This document shows positions 1 to 6,198 of a stretch of DNA of 6,856 bases, piece by piece. The notes under the pieces were generated by a model. It worked only from the letters and a program-made list of their open reading frames with translations. It searched no databases and was not told where the DNA came from. Each line of letters starts with the position of its first letter. Position 1 is the stretch's first letter. The position numbers and the translations under genes are program-made. The DNA lies in the NCBI GenBank assembly GCA_028865845.1, contig JAGWJK010000233.1, forward strand, positions 1 through 6,856, read 5' to 3'. The stretch comes from Rhizobiaceae bacterium (GTDB lineage: Bacteria; Pseudomonadota; Alphaproteobacteria; Rhizobiales; Rhizobiaceae).

Positions 1-1857
1 TCCGCTGCGGGCGTTACGTCCGCGAACGCAATGACCCTGATGGACTTCATTCGAGGCGGTCAGGGCAACCGGCAGAGCACGCAGATTTCCGCTCCGGTTA
101 CTGCCAATCCCGCGCAGTCCACGCTTGTTGCGCCCGATGGCGCGGCACCGGCGCAGGCAAAGGGTCCGCTGCCGACCGTCAGCGCGCCGCAATACTATAC
201 CTACAAGGCCGAGCCGATGCGTCTCGTCGCCTCGAACCGCTTCGCCGATCCGGTCGTGACCGGCGCTGTGGCCGATGCTTCCGCCACGCCCGTCGCCGTC
301 GACAGCAGCGTCTCGCAGCGCCGCTATCTGAGCAACGCCCGCGTCATGGCGACCAACGATGTCGCCAAGGCCCTAGAAGCCTATTACGCCGACCAGAGCA
401 AGCCGCTTGTCTGGGTTGCCGATAACGCGATCAACGATAAGGCGAAGGCTGTGATGGCGGTTCTCGCCGATGCGGGCGCCGTTGGCCTCGATCCGGCTGA
501 CTATGCAATTCAGGCCCCGTCTTTCGATCCGGCTAGCGTCGATCCGACGATGCGCGACCGGGCGCTGATGCAGTTCGAGCTGGCGCTGTCCGGTAAGGTA
601 CTGATGTACGTCCAGGACACGATCCGCGGTCGTCTCGACCCGAACAAGATTTCCGGCTACCACGATTTCAAGCGCAAGGACGTGAACCTCACTCCGGTTC
701 TCGGATTGCTGAGTGCAAGTCCCGATGTCACCGCCTATCTCAACAGCCGCAGCCCGTCCAACCAGGAGTTCATGGAGCTCAAGGGCGAGTTGGCCAAGCT
801 ACGGGCCGAGAGCGGCGCAGATGGCGAGCACATCACGATTTCGCTGACCGGCATCCTGAAGCCGGGCAGCAGCTCGCCGGAAATGGCCAATATCGTCAAG
901 GCTATCCAGCATCGCGGTTCGGACGCATTGAAGACGGCACATGCCGATGTGTTCGCATCCTACCAGGGCACTCCGGACTACACGCCGGAACTCGTTTCGC
1001 TGGTTGAAGACTTCCAGAAGGAAAAGGGCCTGACCGCCGACGGCGTCATCGGCCAGTCCTCGGTTCGCGCCATGGTCGGCGAAAACGACGACTCGAAGAT
1101 CCAGAAGCTGGTCGTTGCCATGGAACAGCTGCGCTGGCTGCCGGATGAACTCGGCCCGCGCTACGTCTTCATCAACCAGCCGGCCTTCATGGTCTATTAC
1201 CACAACAACAACCAGGAGCAGCTGTCGATGCGTGTCGTCGTCGGCGGCAAGCAGCATCAGACCTTCTTCTTCGAGAACCAGATCCAGACGGTCGAGTTCA
1301 ATCCGTTCTGGGGCGTTCCGCAGTCGATCATCATCAACGAGATGCTGCCGAAGCTGCGCGCCGATCCGAACTATCTCGACCGCATGGGCTATCAGGTCGA
1401 GGTTGGCGGGCATGCTGTCGCCTCGTCGAGCGTCGACTGGTACGGCTCGACCAAGAATATCGCAGTGCGTCAGCCGCCGAGCAGCGATAATGCGCTGGGC
1501 GAGCTGAAGATTCTCTTCCCGAATTCGCATGCGATCTACATGCATGACACGCCGGAAAAGAGCTTCTTCAAGAAGGATATGCGCGCGCTCAGCCACGGCT
1601 GCGTCCGCCTTGCCGATCCGCGTGCAATGGCTGCCGCCGTGCTCGACACCACGGTCGATGATGTGGCCAAGCAGATCGCCGGTGGCCAGAACAAGGCCGT
1701 GCCGGTACCGCAGAAGTTCCCGATCTACATCGCCTACTTCACGGCATGGCCGGATAAGAACGGTGTGATCCAGTATTTCAACGACGTCTATGATCGCGAC
1801 GCCGCAACCCTGAAGGCGCTCGATACGACGACCAAGGCACGCACCGCCCAGATCTGA
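1..1857 (+). CDS. L,D-transpeptidase, YcbB-type (5' end cut by window edge)
   Basis: This enzyme makes 3-3 cross-links between meso-diaminopimelate residues in periplasmic peptidoglycan, or attaches proteins to it. The frame is open from base 1. Its first codons read SAAGVTSANA followed by M, which looks like the end of a signal peptide with an ANA cleavage site. The ATG at 31 has no ribosome binding site, so the real start lies upstream of the window. Numbering from that ATG, a helical scaffold-like region (about 100-300) is followed by a peptidoglycan-binding helical domain (about 317-350, containing LTADGVIGQSSVRAMVG). The YkuD catalytic domain follows (about 377-543). Its catalytic signature is complete: His505 in YMHDTP, then SHGCVRL with nucleophile Cys524. 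The order of scaffold, binding domain and YkuD matches E. coli YcbB (LdtD). Rhizobia carry many L,D-transpeptidases, so I give no symbol. A terminator follows at 1888. Confidence 0.93.
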   Translation, partial: SAAGVTSANAMTLMDFIRGGQGNRQSTQISAPVTANPAQSTLVAPDGAAPAQAKGPLPTVSAPQYYTYKAEPMRLVASNRFADPVVTGAVADASATPVAVDSSVSQRRYLSNARVMATNDVAKALEAYYADQSKPLVWVADNAINDKAKAVMAVLADAGAVGLDPADYAIQAPSFDPASVDPTMRDRALMQFELALSGKVLMYVQDTIRGRLDPNKISGYHDFKRKDVNLTPVLGLLSASPDVTAYLNSRSPSNQEFMELKGELAKLRAESGADGEHITISLTGILKPGSSSPEMANIVKAIQHRGSDALKTAHADVFASYQGTPDYTPELVSLVEDFQKEKGLTADGVIGQSSVRAMVGENDDSKIQKLVVAMEQLRWLPDELGPRYVFINQPAFMVYYHNNNQEQLSMRVVVGGKQHQTFFFENQIQTVEFNPFWGVPQSIIINEMLPKLRADPNYLDRMGYQVEVGGHAVASSSVDWYGSTKNIAVRQPPSSDNALGELKILFPNSHAIYMHDTPEKSFFKKDMRALSHGCVRLADPRAMAAAVLDTTVDDVAKQIAGGQNKAVPVPQKFPIYIAYFTAWPDKNGVIQYFNDVYDRDAATLKALDTTTKARTAQI

Positions 1858-1887
1858 GGGTGCGGCTGAAATTCGACTATGCTGGCG

Positions 1888-1912
1888 AGGCGGTCTTTCG
1901 AGGCCGCCTTTT
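1888..1912 (+). terminator. intrinsic terminator with UUCG loop after the L,D-transpeptidase
   Basis: The arms at 1888-1896 and 1901-1909 form a 9-bp stem with one G-T wobble and a TTCG tetraloop at 1897-1900. A short T run (1909-1912) follows. It begins 30 bases after the stop codon, as expected for a rho-independent terminator. The T run is short, so some read-through into the next gene is possible. Confidence 0.75.
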
Positions 1913-1950
1913 CGTTATTGGGTCTTCAAGCGATGGGGCGATGAGGTCAG

Positions 1951-2448
1951 ATGCTGGACTTGCCGACGACGGACTGGGCGAACTTCTTCTTTGCGCAGGT
2001 CGGTGCATCGGCGACGCTCGCCGGTCTGCTGGTCGTGGCGATCTCGATCAACCTGACCCGTATCCTGGCTTTTCAGCACCTACCGGCACAGGCGGGGGGA
2101 ACATTGGCGGTTCTGACGGGCGTGCTGATCCTTGCGAGTATCGCGCTGATGCCGAAGCTGCCGGATCCGGTGTTCGGTATGGCGGCGATGATCATCGGAG
2201 CTGCCGCGATCGCGCTTGCGACCGTCAACCAGCTTCGCTTTCCGGTGGATCGCGATAACATCACATCGATGCAACGATACGCGCGCTCCGCCATCATCAT
2301 GCTGGCGAGCCTGCCGTTCGTCATCGGCGGCCTGATGCTTTTGATGGATCTCGATAGCGGCCTTTATTGGATTGCCATCGGCATGATCTCGGCCCTCGTC
2401 GCCGGCGTCTTGAGCACCTGGATTCTGCTGGTCGAGATATTGCGCTAA
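1951..2448 (+). CDS. small polytopic membrane protein of unknown function
   Basis: I do not recognise a characterised family for this 165-residue protein. It is very hydrophobic, with about five likely membrane segments near residues 15-35, 49-69, 74-94, 112-132 and 136-162. A short positively charged stretch (about 96-112) separates the third from the fourth. The N-terminus has a distinctive aromatic and glycine-rich pattern (DWANFFFAQVGASATLAGL) leading into SINLTRIL. I recall similar N-termini in uncharacterised bacterial membrane proteins but could not search. No catalytic or ligand-binding motif is visible. The ATG at 1951 has a GAGG element at 1943-1946, close upstream. The gene sits 38 bases after a terminator, so it is either read by leakage or has a promoter I cannot see. 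It converges on the protease gene, with 31 bases between the stops. Confidence 0.85.
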   Translation: MLDLPTTDWANFFFAQVGASATLAGLLVVAISINLTRILAFQHLPAQAGGTLAVLTGVLILASIALMPKLPDPVFGMAAMIIGAAAIALATVNQLRFPVDRDNITSMQRYARSAIIMLASLPFVIGGLMLLMDLDSGLYWIAIGMISALVAGVLSTWILLVEILR

Positions 2449-2479
2449 CCGCGGTATCGATGAAAGCGGGCCGCCGGCG

Positions 2480-3664
2480 CTACTCCTTCGTCTCGATCCG
2501 CCAGTCACGGCTGCCGAAGGTGACATCGAAGCGCGACAGGAACGAACGGCCGAGCAGGCCGTCGATATCCGGCCCCAGCGCTACGTCGTCGTTCGAAACG
2601 ACGGTGGCGACGTCAGTCGCCTCGACATGTCCGACCTTGACGTCTGCCGCTGTGGTCTGCTGCGCCTGCGACATGCCGTTGGCGGTCTGAACCACGATCG
2701 AGGCATTGTTCTCAAGCGGCAGTTTTGCGCGGGTCGCGAAGCTTTTGCTGACCGCAATAAAGCTAGCGCCGGTATCGACGATGAACCTGCCTTCGACGCC
2801 GTTGATGCTGACATTCGCTATGATCACGTTCTTGCCTTGCGTCGGGAAGCGGTCGCTACCCTTGGCATAAGTCGCGGTGCAATTTTCCCTGCTGCTGTAA
2901 TCCTTGATCAGCGCTTGGGCGCGTGCGGTATTGTTCTGGCCGGGGTTGATCGAGATCCATGTCCGGATCGGCGTGATGGCCGCACAATATTCGCCGAGCG
3001 ACGCGTAGCTTTCAGCCAATCCGACAAAGACGGTGCTGTTCAAGATCGCAGGATTGTCGGCGAGGCCCATGACAGAATAAAAGTCACCGACCGCATCACG
3101 GTATTTCTTTGCCTGCTGCCGCAAGAGCGCGCGTTGATAATAGTAGTCGGCGACGCCGGGTTTCATGGCGATCAGGTCGTCCGCTACTTTCAGGGCTTCG
3201 TCATAGTCACTTAGCTGGCCGAAGATGTCAGCGGCATTTTGAAGCGCGATGTCTGACGGCGTGCATTTGTTGGAGAAGGCGATCAGGGCTTTCGCTGCTT
3301 CGCGACGGTAGCCTTGGGCCTGCAATTCCTGGGAAAATCTGTAGAGCGCATTCCAGTCGCAGGATTCGCGGCGCAACATGTCGAGGTAGGATGCCATGGG
3401 ATTGCGGCCCGCAATGATGCTTGGCAGCGGCTCGATCTCGAATTTTTCGTAGATGGCAAGCAATGCCGGATCAGGCCTCTCGGCCGCCATTTCCTGGAGA
3501 TCGCCGATGATGCGATCACCGTAGATGTAAAAGGCGATCCCCAGACAGAGCAGGAGGAAGATCGTCAACGTCCGCAGAACTGGCGCCAGCCAGCCCCGGC
3601 GCACAGGTAGGCGTCCGGCATTGCGATCTTCAGGATCAGCTGAGAGCAAGAGTGTCCCCCACAC
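2480..3664 (-). CDS. membrane-anchored TPR-like / retropepsin-type aspartic protease
   Basis: This 394-residue protein has three parts. Residues about 29-49 form one hydrophobic segment preceded by arginines (22, 23, 31), which predicts a cytoplasmic N-terminus and a periplasmic body. Residues about 140-243 look like three degenerate TPR units, usually a protein-binding surface. Residues about 278-392 are a retropepsin-like aspartic protease domain, with catalytic Asp297 in VDTGAS and the partner motif DGLLGRSFL at about 368-376. A single such domain normally must dimerise to be active. Four cysteines (102, 134, 227, 262) lie in the predicted periplasmic part outside the protease domain, which would allow disulfides. 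Related alphaproteobacterial proteases include Caulobacter PerP and Rickettsia APRc, but substrate and role here are unknown. The GTG at 3664 has no Shine-Dalgarno sequence. A TTG at 3649 (389 residues) follows a GGGGGA element and may be the true start. Confidence 0.88.
   Translation of the reverse strand: MWGTLLLSADPEDRNAGRLPVRRGWLAPVLRTLTIFLLLCLGIAFYIYGDRIIGDLQEMAAERPDPALLAIYEKFEIEPLPSIIAGRNPMASYLDMLRRESCDWNALYRFSQELQAQGYRREAAKALIAFSNKCTPSDIALQNAADIFGQLSDYDEALKVADDLIAMKPGVADYYYQRALLRQQAKKYRDAVGDFYSVMGLADNPAILNSTVFVGLAESYASLGEYCAAITPIRTWISINPGQNNTARAQALIKDYSSRENCTATYAKGSDRFPTQGKNVIIANVSINGVEGRFIVDTGASFIAVSKSFATRAKLPLENNASIVVQTANGMSQAQQTTAADVKVGHVEATDVATVVSNDDVALGPDIDGLLGRSFLSRFDVTFGSRDWRIETKE
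3655..3660 (-). promoter_or_regulatory. Shine-Dalgarno-like GGGGGA favouring a TTG start at 3649
   Basis: On the minus strand GGGGGA lies five bases before a TTG codon (3649-3647) that is in frame with the protease gene. The longer GTG start at 3664 overlaps this region and has only an A/T-rich run upstream. This element therefore bears on the choice of start. Choosing TTG removes five residues (MWGTL) and affects no domain. Confidence 0.45.
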
Positions 3665-3668
3665 AAAA

Positions 3669-3698
3669 ATTACAGTCCGCGCATCGGCCTTAATGCAA
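3669..3698 (-). promoter_or_regulatory. candidate sigma70-type promoter for the protease gene
   Basis: On the minus strand a -35-like TTGCAT (3698-3693) and a -10-like TGTAAT (3674-3669) are separated by 18 bases. The -10 matches consensus at five of six positions, the -35 at three. Transcription would start near 3662. That would make the GTG start at 3664 unusable or leaderless, but would leave room for the GGGGGA element and the TTG start. This is read from sequence alone and is weak. Confidence 0.35.
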
Positions 3699-3707
3699 AA
3701 AATCCGC

Positions 3708-3726
3708 TTTAGTCGTATCGACTTAA
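3708..3726. repeat. 19-bp near-perfect palindrome upstream of the protease promoter
   Basis: The plus strand reads TTTAGTCGTATCGACTTAA. The two 8-base arms pair at seven of eight positions around a 3-base centre. It lies nine bases upstream of the candidate -35 element, with its centre about 55 bases before the predicted transcription start. That is a typical place for an activator operator. It matches no operator consensus I can name, and chance occurrence is possible. Confidence 0.35.
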
Positions 3727-3928
3727 CTGGATCATTGCATGTGAGAAGACGCCCCGGTTTCTTTTGGCGCAGGCGCGCGAATGATGCAAGATCATTTGCA
3801 ACTTTGGGGAATGGATCGTCGTGCGGCTTTCGGTCCCATGTGCATTATTGCTAGCCGAAGACGCATGCGGTTGGCCGTAGGGCTCGCCACGTCGGGGTCA
3901 GGAACGATGAGCCGTATGAACGAACCTG

Positions 3929-4603
3929 TTAAGCAGCCAGCAGGCCCCGCACGAGGTCCGGGGTGAGTTCGTCGTAGTGGGTGATGACGCGGCTGGGGCC
4001 TAGCGTCTCGACGCCGACGTCGGAATAGCCGAACGGGACGGCGATCGAAGGAACGCCGGCATTGCGGGCGACGAGGATGTCGTTGGCGCTGTCGCCGACC
4101 ATGATCGTCTGGCCAAGATCACCTCCCGCGCGCTCCACGGTGCCGATCAGGTGTTCGGCATTCGGTTTGCGTACGGTGAATGTGTCGCCACCGGTGATCG
4201 CCTCGAAGTAGTGCGTGAGGTTCAGCCGGTCGAGCAGGGTACGGGCGAGCAGTTCCATCTTGTTGGTGCAGACGGCAAGCTTATAGCCCTGGGCCTTCAG
4301 TGTATCCATGGCGGCAATCAGCCCGGGATAGGGCTGCGTCAGGCCGGGCATCGTCTCGGTGTAGTGGGCAATGAAGCGTTGCAACAGCGGCGGAAGTTCG
4401 TCCTGGCGCAAAGTATAGCCGCGCAACTTGCATGCGCGCTCGATCATCACCTGTGCGCCGTGGCCGACAAGGTGGGTCAGGTTGTCGTAGGTGACCGGCT
4501 CGAGATCGAGGGCTGCGATCGTATGATTGAGGCTGTGGATCAGATCCGCATGGGTGTCGAGCAACGTGCCGTCGAGATCGAATACGACAAGGGGAGATTT
4601 CAC
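3929..4603 (-). CDS. gph: phosphoglycolate phosphatase (HAD superfamily)
   Basis: This enzyme hydrolyses 2-phosphoglycolate to glycolate and phosphate in the cytoplasm. It clears a toxic by-product of DNA repair and, in organisms with Rubisco, of oxygenation. All four HAD motifs are present (numbering from the GTG start): FDLDGT with nucleophile Asp9 and Asp11, Thr113 in VCTNK, Lys146 in VRKP, and GDSANDI with Asp171 and Asp175. A helical cap domain (about 17-85) lies between motifs I and II, as in Gph-type enzymes. Length is 224 residues, typical of the family. I chose the GTG at 4603 because it gives MKSPLVVFDLDGTL, a usual N-terminus, and has AAAGG ten bases upstream. A TTG at 4624 in the same frame would add seven residues but has no close ribosome binding site. 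The gene is divergent from rpiA. Other HAD phosphatases share these motifs, so substrate is inferred. Confidence 0.9.
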   Translation of the reverse strand: MKSPLVVFDLDGTLLDTHADLIHSLNHTIAALDLEPVTYDNLTHLVGHGAQVMIERACKLRGYTLRQDELPPLLQRFIAHYTETMPGLTQPYPGLIAAMDTLKAQGYKLAVCTNKMELLARTLLDRLNLTHYFEAITGGDTFTVRKPNAEHLIGTVERAGGDLGQTIMVGDSANDILVARNAGVPSIAVPFGYSDVGVETLGPSRVITHYDELTPDLVRGLLAA

Positions 4604-4624
4604 GAGGTATCGGCCTTTGGACAA

Positions 4625-4800
4625 GACAAGGAAGCAAGTCTTTCCGAGTTAGAAGATCAGGCCGCGAATTGCAACCAAAGCCTCTTCAAGCCACTTCGAA
4701 TATGGCCGCGGATTTCTATCCGGTGCCGTTATTTTGGCTTTCGTTTGCCCGGAGAGCCGTGTAAACAGCACTCCAACGTAACAATGGGAGCAGGTGGCGC
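4625..4800. promoter_or_regulatory. divergent intergenic region between gph and rpiA
   Basis: These 176 bases must carry the promoters of both gph (leftward) and rpiA (rightward). I see no convincing -35/-10 pair on either strand. The only structure is a 5-bp inverted repeat with a TTCT centre at 4709-4722 and a repeated GGCCGCG word. The plus-strand end carries the rpiA ribosome binding site, with GGGAG at 4786-4790 and AGGTGG at 4792-4797. Confidence 0.5.
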
Positions 4801-5502
4801 ATGGACGCCCGCCAAATGAAGATCGAGGCCGCAAGGGCGGCTTTGGGCCATGTCGAGAGCGGCATGCGGCTCGGGATCGGCACCGGCAGCACTGCCGAGG
4901 AATTCGTCCGGCTGCTCGCCGAAAAGGTAGCGGCCGGCCTCGTCATCGAAGGCGTTCCAACCTCCGAGCGCACGGCGAGGCTCTGCGTCGAACTTGGCGT
5001 TCCCCTGAAGTCGCTCGACGAACTTCCCGAGCTTGATCTCACCATCGACGGTGCTGACCAGGTGGACGGCGTGCTGCGTTTGATCAAGGGCGGCGGCGGT
5101 GCGCTGCTACGCGAAAAGATCGTTGCGGCTTCCTCGAAGCGCATGATCGTCATCGCCGACGAGAGCAAGGTTGTCGAAACTCTCGGCGCGTTTCCGCTGC
5201 CGATCGAGGTCAATCCGTTCGGCCTCGTTTCCACCCGGATCCTGATCGAGCGGGCCGCGGCTCGCCTCGGCCTGTCGGGTGCACTCAACCTGCGTCAGGC
5301 AGGTGACGACACCTTCAAAACCGACGGTGGACATTTCATCCTCGACGCATCATTTGGCCGCATTCCTGATGCAGAGGCGCTGTCATTTGAGCTTAATTCG
5401 ATTCCCGGTGTTGTCGAACACGGGCTCTTCATCAACATGGCGACACTTGCGATCATTGCCGGTCCCGGCGGCGCACGCACGTTGCAGGCGAAAAATACAT
5501 AG
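4801..5502 (+). CDS. rpiA: ribose-5-phosphate isomerase A
   Basis: RpiA interconverts ribose 5-phosphate and ribulose 5-phosphate in the non-oxidative pentose phosphate pathway, in the cytoplasm. The 233-residue length fits the family (E. coli about 219). Family signatures are present: phosphate-binding [11 protein letters not shown] (25-35), VPTSERT (52-58), DGAD (83-86), [14 protein letters not shown] (95-108), ADESK (119-123) and the C-terminal VEHGLF. Residues matching the E. coli catalytic set are kept: Asp83, Asp86, Lys96, Glu105 as the base, and Lys123. One oddity is Gln87 directly after DGAD, where the family usually has Glu. The ATG at 4801 is supported by AGGTGG three bases upstream. 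A second ATG six codons in is possible but lacks a better site. The DUF2059 gene follows after 13 bases, so the two are probably co-transcribed. Confidence 0.97.
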   Translation: MDARQMKIEAARAALGHVESGMRLGIGTGSTAEEFVRLLAEKVAAGLVIEGVPTSERTARLCVELGVPLKSLDELPELDLTIDGADQVDGVLRLIKGGGGALLREKIVAASSKRMIVIADESKVVETLGAFPLPIEVNPFGLVSTRILIERAAARLGLSGALNLRQAGDDTFKTDGGHFILDASFGRIPDAEALSFELNSIPGVVEHGLFINMATLAIIAGPGGARTLQAKNT

Positions 5503-5505
5503 GAG
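5501..5505 (+). promoter_or_regulatory. ribosome binding site overlapping the rpiA stop codon
   Basis: AGGAG at 5501-5505 shares its first two bases with the rpiA stop TAG (5500-5502). It lies ten bases before the ATG at 5516, the start that gives a proper signal peptide. A nearer ATG at 5508 opens only three codons and ends in TGA at 5517-5519, overlapping the start at 5516. Ribosomes finishing rpiA would be placed right over this signal, so translation of the two genes may be coupled. Confidence 0.6.
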
Positions 5506-5515
5506 CAATGAACTC

Positions 5516-6067
5516 ATGATCAAAATAGCGGGTCTTGGCCGTTTTGCCGCTGCGACCATCGTTCTTTCTGGCATCGCGTTTGGCTCGGCCAACGCTCAGG
5601 AAGTCACGGAAGATCAGATCAAGGCCGCCCGGGCTGCCATCAACGCTCTCGGCATCACGAACCAGTTCGACAATATCCTGCCGAATCTCGCCGAGCAGCT
5701 GAAGAGCACGATGATCCAGGCCAACCCGAACTTCGGCGACGCCATCAACTCGACCGTCGACGCCCAGGCACTGGCGCTTGCGCCGCGCCGCGCCGATCTG
5801 GAGCGCGAAGCTGCCGTAACCTATGCTAAGGCTTTCTCGACCGACGAACTGAAGGCAATTGCAGACTTCTATAATTCGGCGGCCGGCAAGAAGCTGCTGA
5901 AGGATGGTCCGATCGCGACGCGCGAACTCTACAAGGCTGCCGATATCTGGGGTCAGGGCATCTCCCGCGACCTCGCCAACCAGAGCAACGACGCCCTCCA
6001 GAAGGTCGTGAAGGTTCCGGCCGCACCGGCTGCCACCACGGGCACTGCCGCGCAGCCGCAGCAGTAA
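5516..6067 (+). CDS. exported DUF2059-family protein
   Basis: This 183-residue protein has a clear signal peptide: basic start (MIKIAGLGR), hydrophobic core to about residue 22, then GSANA with cleavage predicted before Gln28. The mature protein is helical and periplasmic or secreted. Residues about 94-150 carry the DUF2059 pattern: an amphipathic helix, FSTDELKAIADFY, then NSAAGKKLLKDGP. The biochemical function of this family is not established to my knowledge. The last 18 or so residues are rich in Ala, Pro, Thr and Gln and look like a disordered tail. No cysteines or catalytic motif are seen. A longer reading in the same frame from 5279 would overlap rpiA and hide the signal peptide, so I reject it. 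The gene is probably co-transcribed with rpiA and ends at the terminator at 6090; any functional link to RpiA is unknown. Confidence 0.93.
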   Translation: MIKIAGLGRFAAATIVLSGIAFGSANAQEVTEDQIKAARAAINALGITNQFDNILPNLAEQLKSTMIQANPNFGDAINSTVDAQALALAPRRADLEREAAVTYAKAFSTDELKAIADFYNSAAGKKLLKDGPIATRELYKAADIWGQGISRDLANQSNDALQKVVKVPAAPAATTGTAAQPQQ

Positions 6068-6089
6068 GCTTCTGCGAATTCTGAATTTC

Positions 6090-6122
6090 AAAGCCCGGAT
6101 ATCGTTCCGGGCTTTTCTTTTT
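6090..6122 (+). terminator. intrinsic terminator after the DUF2059 gene
   Basis: Perfect 9-bp arms, AAAGCCCGG (6090-6098) and CCGGGCTTT (6107-6115), can extend by one A-T pair, leaving a 6-base loop. They run into a T-rich tract (6113-6122, broken by one C). It starts 22 bases after the stop codon and separates the rpiA/DUF2059 unit from gor. Confidence 0.9.
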
Positions 6123-6135
6123 GCACTTCGAAATC

Positions 6136-6141
6136 CTATAT
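6136..6141 (+). promoter_or_regulatory. candidate -10 element (CTATAT) for gor
   Basis: CTATAT lies about 60 bases before the gor start and just after the preceding terminator. It resembles the -10 box usual in alphaproteobacterial housekeeping promoters. No good -35 box is found at the right spacing, because that position falls in the T-rich tail of the terminator. A promoter is expected here on layout grounds, but the exact site is weakly supported. Confidence 0.35.
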
Positions 6142-6198
6142 CAGGGCCGACCCCAAAGCGCGCTCGCCGCGCTGCCTTCATTTCAGCAGGAGCTTCTC

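Larger units (their letters stand above)
3665..3928. other. 264-base intergenic region between the protease gene and gph
   Basis: No convincing gene lies here. Two short plus-strand frames cross it (3621-3854 and 3781-3966) but lack ribosome binding sites and recognisable protein character, and the second runs into gph antisense. Besides the candidate promoter and palindrome near the protease gene, there is a small inverted repeat at 3785-3800 (TGCAA, six bases, TTGCA). I found no clear terminator after gph on the minus strand. The stretch is somewhat more AT-rich near 3661-3740 than the flanking genes, as expected for a promoter region. Confidence 0.6.

Noticed and set aside
799..1596. Long antisense open frame (265 codons) opposite the L,D-transpeptidase
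   Set aside because: It lies wholly within a gene with intact catalytic motifs. Its product is rich in Arg, Asp and Leu with no domain character, as expected from the GC-biased complement of a real gene.
2463..2482. Possible terminator hairpin between the converging membrane protein and protease genes
   Set aside because: Only a four-base outer stem (AGCG/CGCT) pairs cleanly and the interior mismatches. It overlaps the protease stop codon and is followed on the minus strand by just three T residues.
3781..3800. Overlapping short inverted repeats (ATGAT/ATCAT and TGCAA/TTGCA)
   Set aside because: The arms are only five bases with 5-6 base spacers, common by chance, and no promoter or gene start is nearby.
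3781..3966. Possible 61-residue plus-strand gene in the intergenic region
   Set aside because: There is no ribosome binding site, the product has no recognisable character, and its end overlaps gph on the other strand.
4151..4819. Plus-strand open frame (222 codons) over gph and the divergent promoter region
   Set aside because: It is antisense to gph, which has all four HAD motifs, and it runs across the rpiA ribosome binding site and start.
5279..5515. Extended N-terminus for the DUF2059 protein starting inside rpiA
   Set aside because: It would overlap rpiA by over 200 bases in another frame and bury a clean signal peptide. The ATG at 5516 has its own AGGAG.
5453..6181. Antisense open frame (242 codons) opposite the DUF2059 gene
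   Set aside because: It crosses the DUF2059 gene and its terminator, and its product has no recognisable features. The plus strand has the signal peptide, ribosome binding site and family motif.
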